NCBI RefSeq assembly: GCF_014279975.1 | Contig: NZ_CP047936.1 | Span: forward strand, 2,170,001-2,234,000 | Length of the DNA: 64,000 nucleotides | Direction: 5' to 3' | DNA from: Synechococcus sp. BIOS-U3-1 | GTDB lineage: Bacteria > Cyanobacteriota > Cyanobacteriia > PCC-6307 > Cyanobiaceae | In this document: positions 1-19,458 of the stretch, in pieces | Layout of the letters: every line of letters begins with the position of its first letter | Position numbering within the stretch: position 1 is the stretch's first letter | Notes under the pieces: model-generated | Database searches by the model: none | The model's input: the letters and a program-made list of their open reading frames with translations, nothing else | What the model was told of the DNA's origin: nothing | Translations under genes and position numbers: made by a program

Positions 1-1350
1 GGCGGCCAGCTCCGCTGCAGCATTGATCCGCCACCAGAACCAGCGCAGAACGAGAACCACACCTGGACCAGTGCCGATGGCGATCACAAGCCGGAACACC
101 GTGCCGATGCTGTCGCTGATCAGCGCGGTAAATACGCCAAGCACGAGCAACAACACACTCGTGAGCTGACCCACCAACAGAAGCTCCCGCTGAGAGGCAT
201 TCGGCCGCAGGAAGCGTTGATACAGATCGTGAGTGAGGTAGCTGGCTCCCCAGTTCACGGATGTGCTCACGGTGCTCATGAAGGCAGCCACCAGGGAGAC
301 CACTACCAGTCCGAGCACCACAGGGGGCAGAAGCTGAACCGCAAGTGTCGGGTAGCTGAGTTCCCAGTCGGCCTGGTCAGGAAGCAGCACCATGGCAGCC
401 AGGGCCACAATCACCCAGAGCCAGCTGCGCAGCAGGTAGTTGACCACCAAGAACACCCAGCCAGCGAGCCGCGCCTGCTGTTCATCCTTCGTAGCCAGCA
501 TCCGCTGAATGAATTCGCCACCGCCATCACTGCGACGGAAGCTCCACCACTGCACGGTGAGGTAAGCCAAAAAAGTGGAAGCACTAATCCCAGCACCACC
601 GATCCAGTCGAAACCATCGGAGCCCCAGCGCCAGGGCACAATCGACAACAGTTCAGGGCGGCCCAGCGCATCCAGCTGAGCCAGCAGTGAGTCCATTCCC
701 CCGGCCGCATGAACAGCAGCCCAGGCCACAGCGCCTGCCCCGAGCAGCGCCAGCAGGAGCTGGACGAAGTCAGTGATCACCACCGCCCACAGTCCACCGG
801 CAACGGTATAAGCGAGCACCAGTGCAGCCACGATAATCAGCAGAACCAACGTGTCTGAGAGGCCACCGGCTGCCTGTATGGGCTTGTCGGAAACGACGCC
901 TAAGGCTTCCACCACCTTGCGCATGGCGAGGAAGGCGTAGCCAATGCCGATGCAGTTCACCGGTAACGCCAGCAGAAAGGCCTTGATACCTCGCAGCCAG
1001 GCAGCGGTAGGGCCGCCGTAGCGCAGCTCCGTGAAAGCGGCATCGGTGAGTACGCCACTACGCCGCCATAACGGGGCGAACACCACGGCCATCGCCACGT
1101 GTGCCAAGCCAAAACCCCACCACTCCCAGTTCGCTGCGAGGCCGCGCGTGCCCACGATCCCCGCGACATAAAGAGGGGTATCAATCGAAAAAGTCGTGGC
1201 CGCCATCGACGCGCCAGCAAGCCAGCCGCTGAGCCGGCGGCCAGCCACGAAATAATCGTCCTCACCGCGATTGCGTCGCGCCAGCCAAAGACCAAGGGCC
1301 AGCGTGACGGCCAAATACACGATCAGAATGGTCCAGTCGATCGGAGCCAT
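1..1350 (-). CDS. Sodium/solute symporter family (SSSF) transporter, C-terminus cut by window edge
   Basis: The minus strand is open from an ATG at 1350 to the left edge (450 codons, no stop seen). The product starts MAPIDWTILIVYLAVTLALG and has about ten hydrophobic segments. The N-terminal region after helix 1 carries the RRNRGEDDYFVAGRRLSGW loop, typical of the SSS family (Na+-coupled uptake of organic solutes, urea or sugars). I infer an inner-membrane Na+ symporter; the substrate cannot be read from sequence. The gene follows rlmN on the same strand with a gap of 28 bases, so the two may be co-transcribed. The 3' end lies outside the window. Confidence 0.88.
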   Translation of the reverse strand, partial: MAPIDWTILIVYLAVTLALGLWLARRNRGEDDYFVAGRRLSGWLAGASMAATTFSIDTPLYVAGIVGTRGLAANWEWWGFGLAHVAMAVVFAPLWRRSGVLTDAAFTELRYGGPTAAWLRGIKAFLLALPVNCIGIGYAFLAMRKVVEALGVVSDKPIQAAGGLSDTLVLLIIVAALVLAYTVAGGLWAVVITDFVQLLLALLGAGAVAWAAVHAAGGMDSLLAQLDALGRPELLSIVPWRWGSDGFDWIGGAGISASTFLAYLTVQWWSFRRSDGGGEFIQRMLATKDEQQARLAGWVFLVVNYLLRSWLWVIVALAAMVLLPDQADWELSYPTLAVQLLPPVVLGLVVVSLVAAFMSTVSTSVNWGASYLTHDLYQRFLRPNASQRELLLVGQLTSVLLLVLGVFTALISDSIGTVFRLVIAIGTGPGVVLVLRWFWWRINAAAELAA

Positions 1351-1378
1351 GGAGCCGCGCAGATGAGCGCAGTCTCCC

Positions 1379-8691
<7,313 letters not shown>

Positions 8692-8739
8692 TGACGGTTA
8701 AGGAAGAGGGAGCGGTTTGTCGAATCGTTCGTTGATCCG

Positions 8740-11700
8740 TCAGTCCTCGTCGTAGTCAGCGACGCCCAAGGATTCATAGGTGGGCCTGCTGGGAGTGCTG
8801 CGACGCGGGTTCACGTCCTGCATCAGATCCACTTCCTTGCCTTCATCGGTGAAGACGGCAATGTCCAGACCCAGCGACTGGAGCTCGCGCATCAGCACCT
8901 TGAAGGATTCCGGCGTTCCCGGGCGTGGGATCGGCTTGCCTTTAACGATGGCGTTGAGAGCCTCGTTGCGTCCCTGCATGTCGTCAGACTTGACAGTGAG
9001 CAGCTCCTGAAGGGTGTAGGCGGCGCCGTAAGCCTCGAGAGCCCACACCTCCATTTCTCCAAGACGCTGACCACCCTGCTGCGCTTTGCCCCCCAGAGGT
9101 TGCTGGGTAACGAGGGAGTAAGGGCCAGTCGAGCGGGCGTGAATCTTGTCGTCCACCAGGTGAACCAGCTTGAGGAAGTGGGAATACCCAACCGCCACTG
9201 GCTGATCAAAAGGCTCACCGGTGCGGCCATCAATCAGCTGAAGTTTGCCGGGGTCATCCGGGTTGTAGATCCATTCCTTACCAGGCTGTTTGGCCGCTGT
9301 CTTCAGGAAGGTTTCGACAGTTTTCTGGGACATTTCAGGGCCATACATCTCATCAAAGGGCACGACCTTCACACGGCAGTCGAGATTGGAAGCGGCCCAA
9401 CCCATCAGCAACTCGAACACCTGACCGACATTCATACGGCTCGGAACACCCAGAGGGTTGAGCACGATGTCCACGGGAGTGCCGTCGGGGAGGTAAGGCA
9501 TGTCCTCACGAGGAAGAATGCGGCTAATGATTCCCTTATTGCCGTGGCGGCCAGCCATCTTGTCGCCAACCTGGATCTTGCGGCGCTGTGCCACATACAC
9601 GCGGACCACCATGTTGGCGCCGGGGGGCAGCTCGTCACCTTGTTCACGGGTGTAGATGCGCACATCCACGACGCGTCCGCGCTCGGTGCTTGGCACCCTC
9701 AGTGAATTGTCACGGACGTCACGGGCTTTTTCACCGAAAATCGCGCGCAGCAGTTTCTCCTCTGGTGGCTGATCGGATTCGCCCTTTGGCGTCACCTTGC
9801 CAACAAGAATGTCGCCGCTCTCAACAAATGCACCAATACGAATGATGCCCATCTCATCGAGGTTGCCAAGGCTTTCCTCTGCAACGTTGGGAATCTCTCG
9901 AGTGATCTCCTCTGGCCCAAGCTTGGTCTGACGGGCCTCGATCTCGTACTTCTCGATATGGACCGAGGTGTAGAGGTCGTCATTGACCAGACGCTCACTG
10001 ACAAGGATGGCATCCTCGTAGTTGTAGCCCTCCCATGGCATGTAAGCGATCAGCACGTTCTGACCGAGCGCGATCTCACCGCCTTCACAAGCGGAACCAT
10101 CGGCAAGAACCTGGCCCACAATCACCGGGTCTCCCTGGCGAACAATCGGACGCTGATTCAGACAAGTGTCCTGATTGGAACGTTGGTATTTCTGAAGGAA
10201 ATGGTTGTGTTCAAGACCTTCCTCGTCCTGCACAACGATCGCGGTGGCGTCAACGAAGGTGACAGTGCCGTTCACCCGGGAGATCGGGACCATGCCCGAG
10301 TCGCGAGCAACCTGGGTTTCCAGACCAGTTCCGACAAGCGGACGCTCCGGACGCAACAGCGGAACAGCTTGACGCTGCATGTTGGAACCCATCAGCGCGC
10401 GGTTGGCGTCGTCGTGTTCCAGGAATGGGATCAAAGAGGTGGCAACGGAGATCACCTGTACCGGTGAAAGCTGCACATAATCCACCTGCTCGGGGGGGAC
10501 CTTTTCAAAATCCTGCCTGTATCGGACAGGGATCAGTTCAGCGAGGATCGTTCCATCGCTGTCGGTCGCCACATCTCCAGGGGCGACACGACATTCGTCC
10601 TCAAGGTCGGCTGACAGATAGATCGGATCGCCCTGCTTGAGCACCCGGCCATCTTCAACTTTCCAGAACGGGGTTTCAATGAAGCCATATTCATTCACCC
10701 GGGCATGGGTGGCGAGTGAATTGATCAGGCCGGCATTCGGACCCTCGGGCGTCTCAATCGGACAGAGGCGGCCGTAGTGGGACGGGTGGATATCACGCAC
10801 AGCAAAGCCCGCACGCTCCCGAGTCAGACCACCTGGTCCAAGCGCTGAGATGCGTCGTTTGTGCGTGAGTTCAGCCAATGGATTCGTCTGATCCATGAAC
10901 TGACTCAGCTGACTGGAGCCGAAGAACTCCTTAATGGCAGCGACGAGCGGCTTGGGATTGACCAGCTGGGCAGGGGTCAGCGAGTCGGTCTCACCGACGG
11001 TCATGCGTTCCTTGATGATTCGCTCAAGGCGGTTTAGACCCACACGAACCTGGTTCTGAAGCAGCTCACCGACCGAGCGGACCCGGCGATTACCCAGGTG
11101 ATCGATGTCATCAAGGCTGGCACCGCCCACATCCAGCTCAAGATTGATCAGGTAATCAAGGGTGGACAGCACATCCTCATGGGTGAGGGTGCGCACGGAA
11201 TCTGGGATGGTAAGGCGGAGTTTCTTATTAATTTTGTAGCGACCCACACGACCGAGGTCGTAGCGCTTGGGATCAAAGAAACGGGTCTGGAGAAGCTGCT
11301 GACCGCCACTGACTGATGGCGGCTCGCCGGGACGCAGCTTTTTATAGAGCTCAAGCAAAGCCTGATCTTCGGAGCTGATGCCCTCGTCATTAGCGGCTTC
11401 AATCGACTTCTTGTAGTACTCCGGGTGACGGAGCTTGTCGATCACATCGTTGTCCGACAAGCCCATGGCACGCATGAGCACGTGGGCGTTGATTTTGCGG
11501 GTCTTGTCAACGCGGACATGCAAAAGATCGTTTTTGTCGGTCTCGAACTTCAGCCAGGCGCCGCGGTTGGGAATAACGCTGGCGTTGTAAGTACGACGTC
11601 CATTCTTGTCCATTTCATCCTTGAAATAGACCCCGGGGCTACGCACGATCTGGTTGACGATCACGCGCTCTGCGCCGTTGATGATGAACGTCCCCCGCTC

Positions 11701-12033
11701 CGTCATCAACGGCAGCTCGCCGATGAACACCTCCTGTTCCTTGATCTCACCGGTCTCTTTATTGACAAGCCGACAGGTGACATACATCTGTGATGCAAAC
11801 GTCGCATCACGACGCTTGGCCTCTTCCACATCGTGACGAGGGCGCTTCAGTCGATACTCACTACCGACGAAATGAAGTTCGAGCTTGCCGGTGTAATCAG
11901 TGATCGGCGAGAAGCTTTCAAGCTCCTCGATCAGTCCTCTCTCAAGAAACCACTTGAAACTGGCACGCTGTACCTCCACCAGATCGGGCAGATAGGTGGC
12001 GGTCTTGGCGACCTGAATCGCGCTGCTGCTCAT
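8740..12033 (-). CDS. rpoB: DNA-directed RNA polymerase subunit beta
   Basis: 1097 aa, normal for cyanobacteria. It starts [20 protein letters not shown] and contains the rifampicin-pocket region ([20 protein letters not shown]) and the conserved [19 protein letters not shown] and [12 protein letters not shown] segments. It is the first gene of the rpoB-rpoC1-rpoC2 operon. The 271-base gap to tatD holds its leader with a nested hairpin at 12119-12151. Confidence 0.98.
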   Translation of the reverse strand: MSSSAIQVAKTATYLPDLVEVQRASFKWFLERGLIEELESFSPITDYTGKLELHFVGSEYRLKRPRHDVEEAKRRDATFASQMYVTCRLVNKETGEIKEQEVFIGELPLMTERGTFIINGAERVIVNQIVRSPGVYFKDEMDKNGRRTYNASVIPNRGAWLKFETDKNDLLHVRVDKTRKINAHVLMRAMGLSDNDVIDKLRHPEYYKKSIEAANDEGISSEDQALLELYKKLRPGEPPSVSGGQQLLQTRFFDPKRYDLGRVGRYKINKKLRLTIPDSVRTLTHEDVLSTLDYLINLELDVGGASLDDIDHLGNRRVRSVGELLQNQVRVGLNRLERIIKERMTVGETDSLTPAQLVNPKPLVAAIKEFFGSSQLSQFMDQTNPLAELTHKRRISALGPGGLTRERAGFAVRDIHPSHYGRLCPIETPEGPNAGLINSLATHARVNEYGFIETPFWKVEDGRVLKQGDPIYLSADLEDECRVAPGDVATDSDGTILAELIPVRYRQDFEKVPPEQVDYVQLSPVQVISVATSLIPFLEHDDANRALMGSNMQRQAVPLLRPERPLVGTGLETQVARDSGMVPISRVNGTVTFVDATAIVVQDEEGLEHNHFLQKYQRSNQDTCLNQRPIVRQGDPVIVGQVLADGSACEGGEIALGQNVLIAYMPWEGYNYEDAILVSERLVNDDLYTSVHIEKYEIEARQTKLGPEEITREIPNVAEESLGNLDEMGIIRIGAFVESGDILVGKVTPKGESDQPPEEKLLRAIFGEKARDVRDNSLRVPSTERGRVVDVRIYTREQGDELPPGANMVVRVYVAQRRKIQVGDKMAGRHGNKGIISRILPREDMPYLPDGTPVDIVLNPLGVPSRMNVGQVFELLMGWAASNLDCRVKVVPFDEMYGPEMSQKTVETFLKTAAKQPGKEWIYNPDDPGKLQLIDGRTGEPFDQPVAVGYSHFLKLVHLVDDKIHARSTGPYSLVTQQPLGGKAQQGGQRLGEMEVWALEAYGAAYTLQELLTVKSDDMQGRNEALNAIVKGKPIPRPGTPESFKVLMRELQSLGLDIAVFTDEGKEVDLMQDVNPRRSTPSRPTYESLGVADYDED

Positions 12034-12118
12034 GCGGAGACCTGCAGATATTGGAGGGGACAGTGGGGCCTGAAGTAGGCAGCCAGTTCAACCATGGAGG
12101 GGCTTTCAGCCAAAACAA

Positions 12119-12151
12119 CGGAGGCCATCCCCTGGAAAGGGACAACCTCCG
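12119..12151 (-). promoter_or_regulatory. Nested hairpin in the rpoB leader
   Basis: CGGAGG (12119-12124) pairs with CCTCCG (12146-12151), enclosing a second stem TCCC/GGGA (12128-12131 with 12139-12142). It lies about 86 bases upstream of the rpoB start codon. No T-tract follows on the minus strand, so it is not a plain terminator. It could be a leader structure or attenuator for the RNA polymerase operon; the function is inferred. Confidence 0.4.
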
Positions 12152-12304
12152 CAATAACTGGCTTTCAGAAGACTCGGGTCAGAACTGCTGACGTCGTCAA
12201 TGCACCGGACGGTAATGGACGCTTCGGGAGCCCAAGCACAGGTAACCATGCTTGGCCAGGCCAATAAGTCATCTTACACTTTCGTCCCCCAGCGGTCTCT
12301 TAGG

Positions 12305-13090
12305 TCAGGGAAGCCTGAACAGACGCCTTGCATTGGCAGTGCTGTCCTGAGCAACCTGCTCGAGAGACTGCTCGCGAAGTTCGGCAACACGCGTAGCCAC
12401 TGAAGCCACAAATGCAGGCTCATTGCGCTTACCACGGCGAGGTACCGGCGCCAGGAACGGACAATCTGTCTCCACCAAGAATCGATTCTGAGGAACCTCC
12501 CGCGCACAGTCATGAGTCGGCACTGCCTTGGGGAACGTCACTGTGCCACTGAAGCTGATGTAGAAACCCAGCTCCAAAAACTGATGCATCTCCTCGGGGG
12601 TTCCTCCCCAACAATGCATGACGCCGGCAGGACAACGTCCTTCCAGCCTTCGCGAACGCAGTTCGGTCAACATCGGCTCTGCCGCATCGCGGCAATGGAT
12701 GATCACCGGCAGGTTGAGCTCCACGGCAAGGTCGAGCTGGGGCCGCAGGATCGCCAGCTGTTCATCCAGATTCTTGTCGCGGAAGAGATCCAGACCGAGC
12801 TCACCGATGGCCACTACCCGGCTGTCATCGAGCGCTGCCAGGCGCAAGACATCGATTGTGTCCTGGCTCCAGTGCTTGGTATCCAGTGGATGAACACCAA
12901 CGGAGTAACGCATCTCCGGAAATCGATCAGCCAACGACCGGATGGCCGGAATTTCACTCGGCTCAACGCAGGCATGCAGAAGCGACTTCACACCGGCACC
13001 CCGCCAACGCTCCGCTACAGCATCGAGATCCTCTTCAAAGGTTCGAAAGACGATGTGACAGTGACTGTCGATTAACACCGGAGTGGCCAT
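12305..13090 (-). CDS. TatD-family metal-dependent hydrolase (DNase)
   Basis: 261 aa from the ATG at 13090 (MATPVLIDSHCHIVF); an in-frame start further upstream would add ten unconserved residues. The N-terminal metal motif is SHCH, with GELGLD and PVIIHCRDA in the middle and ETDCPFLAPVPRRGKRNEP near the end, the TatD signature order. Members are Mg2+/Zn2+-dependent 3'-5' exonucleases acting in DNA repair and degradation. It lies between rpsT and rpoB on the same strand, an order common in picocyanobacteria. Confidence 0.93.
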   Translation of the reverse strand: MATPVLIDSHCHIVFRTFEEDLDAVAERWRGAGVKSLLHACVEPSEIPAIRSLADRFPEMRYSVGVHPLDTKHWSQDTIDVLRLAALDDSRVVAIGELGLDLFRDKNLDEQLAILRPQLDLAVELNLPVIIHCRDAAEPMLTELRSRRLEGRCPAGVMHCWGGTPEEMHQFLELGFYISFSGTVTFPKAVPTHDCAREVPQNRFLVETDCPFLAPVPRRGKRNEPAFVASVATRVAELREQSLEQVAQDSTANARRLFRLP

Positions 13091-13164
13091 CGGATCCTGA
13101 AACGCGCCTTCAGGATCCATTGTGCAGGGATTGAGCCCGTGGACCGGACTCAGACAACAGCGAT

Positions 13165-13527
<363 letters not shown>

Positions 13528-13578
13528 TCAAAGTTATGGGGGTGGCCCTAGCTTGAAGAGACCTGATGACGGGCGTTG

Positions 13579-14901
13579 ATGACCACCGTGAGCACGGAGC
13601 CAGCGGCGAGCGGTCTGCCCAAATGCCTCGAGAGTGCAACCGGGGCTGAACAACAGCTTGATCGGATTTCAACTCGCACTACTGGGCAAGCCCAGAAAGA
13701 GGCGACCGCCACAGTCGAAGCCATCATCGAACGCGTGCGCTTTGAAGGTGATCGTGCACTCGTAGCGCTGACTGAACAGTTCGACGGTTTCCGTCCGGAG
13801 CCACTGCGCGTTCCAGCGATTGAGCTGAAACAAGCCTGGGATAACAGTCCTGCAAATCTGAGAGATGCCCTGGACCTAGCCCATCGTCGGATCCAAGATT
13901 TTCATCAGCGACAGAAGCCACGGGATCTCGATGTCCAAGGCATTCATGGCGAGCGACTAGGACGGCGATGGCGACCGGTGCAAGCTGCCGGTCTCTACAT
14001 ACCAGGCGGACGAGCCTCCTACCCGAGCACGGTGCTGATGAATGCGGTTCCTGCAAGGGCCGCCGGAGTGAAAAAGCTAGTCATGGTCACCCCGGCAGGA
14101 CGGAATGGCCAGGTGAACCGCACGGTGCTGGCGGCTGCTCACCTGGCGGGCGTGCAGGAGGTGTATCGAATCGGAGGTGCCCAGGCGGTCGCCGCTCTCG
14201 CCCTGGGCACCGAGACCATCCCCCGCGTTGATGTCATCAGTGGGCCGGGCAATCTTTACGTGACACTCGCCAAGAAGCTGGTCTATGGGCAGGTCGGAAT
14301 CGACTCCCTCGCTGGACCCAGCGAAATACTGGTCATCGCCGACGGATCGGCCAACGTTGCGCAAGTCGCTTCGGATCTATTAGCTCAGGCGGAACATGAC
14401 CCACTGGCTGCGGCCATCCTTCTCACCACATCCCAGTCCTTAGCAAATGCCCTTCCTGCGGAGCTCCAAGCTCAACTAAACAAGCATCCGCGTGAGGCTA
14501 TTTGCAGACAATCTCTTGGTCAGTGGGGGCTCGTCGTGGTCTGCGACAACCTTGAAACGTGCGCACGTCTTAGCGATCGGTTTGCGCCGGAACACCTCGA
14601 GCTGCTTGTGGAGCGACCGCGAATGTTGGCTGATCGCATTCAGCAGGCAGGCGCCATTTTCATCGGTCCCTGGAGCCCGGAGGCTGTCGGCGATTACCTT
14701 GCCGGCCCCAATCACACCTTGCCGACATGCGGTTCGGCGCGTTACAGCGGTGCTCTGAGCGTGGAAACATTTATGCGCCACACGTCAATGATCGAATTCA
14801 GCCGAGAAGCCCTTGAAGCAACCGGCGGAGCGGTGGTGGAACTAGCCGACAGCGAAGGACTTCACAGCCATGCAAACTCAGTGAAGGTCAGGCTGGACTG
14901 A
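13579..14901 (+). CDS. hisD: Histidinol dehydrogenase
   Basis: 440 aa. It catalyses the last two NAD+-dependent oxidations of histidine biosynthesis (L-histidinol to L-histidine). Family motifs include AAGLYIPGGRASYPSTVLMN, GGAQAVAALALGT, ISGPGN, the QAEHDP zinc-binding region and NHTLPTCGSARYSGALSV. An ATG at 13579 is taken as start; a TTG lies one codon upstream and a GTG three codons downstream. It ends three bases before the convergent rpiA stop. Confidence 0.96.
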   Translation: MTTVSTEPAASGLPKCLESATGAEQQLDRISTRTTGQAQKEATATVEAIIERVRFEGDRALVALTEQFDGFRPEPLRVPAIELKQAWDNSPANLRDALDLAHRRIQDFHQRQKPRDLDVQGIHGERLGRRWRPVQAAGLYIPGGRASYPSTVLMNAVPARAAGVKKLVMVTPAGRNGQVNRTVLAAAHLAGVQEVYRIGGAQAVAALALGTETIPRVDVISGPGNLYVTLAKKLVYGQVGIDSLAGPSEILVIADGSANVAQVASDLLAQAEHDPLAAAILLTTSQSLANALPAELQAQLNKHPREAICRQSLGQWGLVVVCDNLETCARLSDRFAPEHLELLVERPRMLADRIQQAGAIFIGPWSPEAVGDYLAGPNHTLPTCGSARYSGALSVETFMRHTSMIEFSREALEATGGAVVELADSEGLHSHANSVKVRLD

Positions 14902-14904
14902 CGA

Positions 14905-15621
14905 TCAGCCGACTTTGTCCAGACGGCGAACACCGGCTAACCCGTCGTTCACTTCACCGACCAGCACCTCATCGGCGAGGTTCACGAACAAACCATTCTC
15001 CAGCACACCAGGAATGTTGTTGATGCTCCGCTCCAGATCCACAGAATCGGCGATTCCTCCTTCGAAGCGGACATCAAGCACCAGATTGCCCTGATCGGTG
15101 ACGACGGGCCCGGCCTTGCGATGAGCCATGCGCAATTCAGCTGTTCCATTCATCGCCAGTAACTGCTGCTGAACCTGACGCCAGGCTCCCGGCAGAACTT
15201 CAACCGGCAAAAGAAATTCGAGATTTAGTCGTTCCACCAGCTTGGTGGAGTCAACAACCACAACGAAGCGTTTTGCGCGAGCCGCAACAAGCTTCTCCTG
15301 AACGTGGCAAGCACCGCCACCCTTGATCAACTGGAACGAAGGATCCACCTCGTCAGCACCATCAATCGCCAGATCGATCCGGTCCACAGCATTCAGGCTG
15401 CGCAACGGGATTCCCAACTCAGCAGCAAGCACTTCTCCTTGAAACGAAGTGGTGACCCCGACGATGTCCTTGAGCTGTCCGGATGCCAAGCGCTGCCCGA
15501 GTCCCTTGATCATTAGAGCCGCAGTGGAACCCGACCCCAGCCCCACGATCATGCCGTCACGAAACTGTTCGACCGCCGCTTCCGCGACGGCCTGTTTCAT
15601 CTGGTTCTGAAGATCTGACAT
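14905..15621 (-). CDS. rpiA: Ribose-5-phosphate isomerase A
   Basis: 238 aa. It interconverts ribose-5-phosphate and ribulose-5-phosphate in the Calvin and pentose phosphate cycles. Visible motifs are VGLGSGSTA (phosphate loop), IDGADEVDP and [14 protein letters not shown], which hold the catalytic Asp, Glu and Lys residues. The start ATG ([16 protein letters not shown]) is clear. It is convergent with hisD. Confidence 0.96.
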   Translation of the reverse strand: MSDLQNQMKQAVAEAAVEQFRDGMIVGLGSGSTAALMIKGLGQRLASGQLKDIVGVTTSFQGEVLAAELGIPLRSLNAVDRIDLAIDGADEVDPSFQLIKGGGACHVQEKLVAARAKRFVVVVDSTKLVERLNLEFLLPVEVLPGAWRQVQQQLLAMNGTAELRMAHRKAGPVVTDQGNLVLDVRFEGGIADSVDLERSINNIPGVLENGLFVNLADEVLVGEVNDGLAGVRRLDKVG

Positions 15622-15658
15622 CGCTCTGGTTTAAACCGGCGAGACCGTAGCAAGGGTT

Positions 15659-16855
<1,197 letters not shown>

Positions 16856-17000
16856 TCAATGAGAGCGGGGCCAGCGTCACGGTCATCCGCTGAGAGCTAC
16901 AGGAATGATCCTGATCGGGCAGGTTTCTAATTTCTCGAGCTGGCCTCTTCGGTCAGCCGTGCCTATTGGTGTGTCAAACCGATCTGACGGTGACCTCACC

Positions 17001-17921
17001 ATGCGCCTGATCCAGAAGGCCGCAACCAGCCTGCTCGCTCTGTCCACAATCGCCCTTGTTGGGTGTCAGAACGAGAAGCCTGCAGCGGATAACTCGGCCA
17101 AGAGCTCCTCCGCCAAGAGTGTCTATGACACCGGCAAGCTGAGGGCGGTGGTCATCGGTGATTCATTGCCGATGGTCAAGAAGGACGGCGACAACTACGA
17201 CGGCTTGTCGTTTGTAGTTCTAGAAGCGATTCGGGATCAGATCAATGTGTCGCCGAAGAAAAAAGACAAAGAGGTCAGCATCGAACCAATCGCTGCGGAT
17301 TCCGCCCGCGACGGCCTGGACATGATTCGATCCGGAACAGCTGACATCGCCTGCGGTGTTGCCTTCACTTGGCAACGCCAACGCACCCTGACCTACACGA
17401 TGCCGTTCTCCGTAGGTGGCGTTCGACTGCTCGCCCCAGCGGACATCGATGGCACTCCAAAAAGCCTGAACGGCAAAACGGTCGGTGTCGTGAAAGACAG
17501 CATTGCGGCCAACGTGCTGGCGGAATCGGTGGATGACGCCAAATTTCAGTTTTTCGACACACCTAATGAAGCTCTGGCTGCGGTCAAGGACGGCACCGTT
17601 GAAATTCTCGGTGGCGACAGCCTTTGGCTGAGAGCGAACAAAACTGCGACGGCACCAGGATCCTCATTGGTTCCTAACAGGCCCTATGCCCGCTCCGGAG
17701 TGGGTTGTGTGGTGGCAGGTACCACGCCCCATCTCCTCAACATCAGCAATCTGGGCATCGGTCGTCTGCTCTCGGGCTACATCAACGACGACGACGGAGT
17801 GCGTTCTGCCATCAACACCTGGATCGGCACTGGCAGCACCGTGGGCCTGAAGGACGAACAGATCAACCGGTTCTTCACGATCGTGCTCTCCACCGCCGCT
17901 GAATTCAATCCGCAGTCCTGA
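17001..17921 (+). CDS. grrP: GRRM-cluster orphan periplasmic substrate-binding lipoprotein (GrrP)
   Basis: 306 aa from the ATG at 17001. The signal ends in a lipobox (ALVGC, Cys20) followed by a Ser/Asn-rich linker, so it is probably a lipoprotein at the outer face of the inner membrane. The rest is a family-3 solute-binding fold (polar amino-acid type: KLRAVVIGDSLPM, RSGTADIACGVAFTWQRQRTLTYTMPF). No ABC permease or ATPase is adjacent, matching the known orphan-binding-protein family found beside GrrA and GrrM. It lies 37 bases upstream of the precursor gene. Its role is unknown; sensing or binding of the modified peptide is a guess. Confidence 0.88.
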   Translation: MRLIQKAATSLLALSTIALVGCQNEKPAADNSAKSSSAKSVYDTGKLRAVVIGDSLPMVKKDGDNYDGLSFVVLEAIRDQINVSPKKKDKEVSIEPIAADSARDGLDMIRSGTADIACGVAFTWQRQRTLTYTMPFSVGGVRLLAPADIDGTPKSLNGKTVGVVKDSIAANVLAESVDDAKFQFFDTPNEALAAVKDGTVEILGGDSLWLRANKTATAPGSSLVPNRPYARSGVGCVVAGTTPHLLNISNLGIGRLLSGYINDDDGVRSAINTWIGTGSTVGLKDEQINRFFTIVLSTAAEFNPQS

Positions 17922-17958
17922 ACTCGAGTTTTGAATTGATCCATCGTTTCCCTCAACC

Positions 17959-18270
17959 ATGAACAAAACAAGTCTTCTCAGCCTCGCCGCCGTCCTGGCA
18001 ACGAGCGCAGTTCTGTGCGAATCATCCAGAGCCGCAGTTCACAACGAACCTGATCTGGGTAACTCCCTTGAGCAGCGCATCGAGCGCATGAGTCCTGAAG
18101 CCTGGGCGATGATGAAACGCAACGGCCTTCTGACTGAGGAGGAGATTGCGCGCGCCTGGGGCAACGGCGGCGGCCGAGCCTGGGGTAACGGCGGAGCTCG
18201 CAGGGGCTTCGCAAATGGTGGCGGCGGCGGCTTCGCCAACGGCTACCGCGGTGGATTCGCCAACTGGTGA
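17959..18270 (+). CDS. grrA: GrrA/OscA-type glycine-rich radical-SAM-modified precursor peptide
   Basis: 103 aa. It has a hydrophobic N-terminal signal-like region (about 4-20), a charged leader (LEQRIERMSPEAWAMMKRNG) and a Gly-rich core from about residue 66. The core holds five aromatic-x-Asn triplets: W67-G-N69, W75-G-N77, F84-A-N86, F92-A-N94 and F100-A-N102. In the characterised GrrA/OscA family the partner maturase links the aromatic ring to the beta carbon of the third residue, making three-residue cyclophanes (triceptides). The stop overlaps the GTG of grrM by four bases. The modifications are inferred from family and motif. Confidence 0.9.
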   Translation: MNKTSLLSLAAVLATSAVLCESSRAAVHNEPDLGNSLEQRIERMSPEAWAMMKRNGLLTEEEIARAWGNGGGRAWGNGGARRGFANGGGGGFANGYRGGFANW

Positions 18271-19412
18271 ATCATTCCGATTACGGCCCGATCGGCCTAC
18301 TGGTGATCCAATCGACGTCGCTCTGCAACCTCGACTGCAGCTACTGCTACCTGCCGGATCGCCAGCGGCGCAACGTATTCAACCTTCAGCAGCAGTTACC
18401 CCTGCTGCTGAAAAGGGTTTATGAGAGCCCATTCTGGGGACCCCATCTCTCGATCCTTTGGCACGCCGGTGAGCCGCTGACGCTGCCAAACAGCTTCTAT
18501 GACCAGGCCAGCGCGATCATCCAGCGCCAGACCGCAGGCCTGCAGGAGCAGGGTGTGGTGATTGAGCAACACCTGCAGACCAACGCGACGCTCATCAACG
18601 ATGACTGGTGCGATTGCTTTGTACGCAACCGCATTGTTGTTGGAGTCAGTGTGGACGGCCCCGAGGACATTCACGACAGCCACCGACGCTTTCGGAACGG
18701 CAAGGGGTCTTATGCACAAACCATGCGCGGTATCCGCACACTGCGCGAGCGCGGCATCGATTTCCATGCCATTGCCGTTCTGACTGCTGATGCGCTCGAA
18801 CAACCGGAGCGGATGTACGCCTTCTTCCGGGATGAAGGAATTCATCAACTCGGTTTCAACGTGGAGGAGCAGGAAGGCGTGCACACCAGCTCCTCCATGC
18901 AAGGCCTCCTGAAGGAAAAGCTCTACAGAGACTTTCTTTCACGTTTCTGGGCCTGCAATGAAAAGGATGGTTTCCCGATCCAGGTACGTGAGTTCGATCA
19001 AGTCATGGGCATGATCGCAGGAGGCCAACGGCTGCTGCAGAACGAGATGAATCGTCCATACGCGATTCTCAGCGTGGACGCCAAAGGCAACTTCTCAACG
19101 TTCGATCCCGAGCTGCTGTCGGTTGAAACGGAACGCTATGGCCTGTTCAACCTGGGCAACATCCGCGATGTGTCGTTGATGGAGGCCACCCAAACGGAGC
19201 CATTTCAGAAACTGCTTCGCGACATGTCTTCAGGGATGAAGCGATGCAAACAGGAATGTGAGTACTACGGGTTCTGCGGTGGTGGAACCGGCAGCAACAA
19301 GTACTGGGAGCACGGCAGTTTGGATGCCACAGAAACCTGCGCGTGTCGTTTTTCTAGTCAGATCCCTGTGGATGTGCTCCTGGAGAAGCTGGAAACAGCA
19401 GCCGGGCCATGA
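18267..19412 (+). CDS. grrM: GrrM/OscB-family radical SAM/SPASM cyclophane-forming maturase
   Basis: 381 aa, GTG start at 18267 inside the grrA stop. The radical SAM cluster is C20-x3-C24-x2-C27 (CNLDCSYCYLPD), followed by LSILWHAGEPLTL. The C-terminus is a SPASM-like domain with many Cys (CKQECEYYGFCGG...ETCACRF) for auxiliary 4Fe-4S clusters. It should install C-C crosslinks in GrrA. It is the third gene of a tight grrP-grrA-grrM set. No dedicated peptidase or exporter gene is next to it, so the signal-like N-terminus of GrrA may direct export. Confidence 0.93.
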   Translation: MNHSDYGPIGLLVIQSTSLCNLDCSYCYLPDRQRRNVFNLQQQLPLLLKRVYESPFWGPHLSILWHAGEPLTLPNSFYDQASAIIQRQTAGLQEQGVVIEQHLQTNATLINDDWCDCFVRNRIVVGVSVDGPEDIHDSHRRFRNGKGSYAQTMRGIRTLRERGIDFHAIAVLTADALEQPERMYAFFRDEGIHQLGFNVEEQEGVHTSSSMQGLLKEKLYRDFLSRFWACNEKDGFPIQVREFDQVMGMIAGGQRLLQNEMNRPYAILSVDAKGNFSTFDPELLSVETERYGLFNLGNIRDVSLMEATQTEPFQKLLRDMSSGMKRCKQECEYYGFCGGGTGSNKYWEHGSLDATETCACRFSSQIPVDVLLEKLETAAGP

Positions 19413-19458
19413 TCAATGCATCGGAATGAAAGGCGACCTGTCACCTGCCCAGTAGTGA

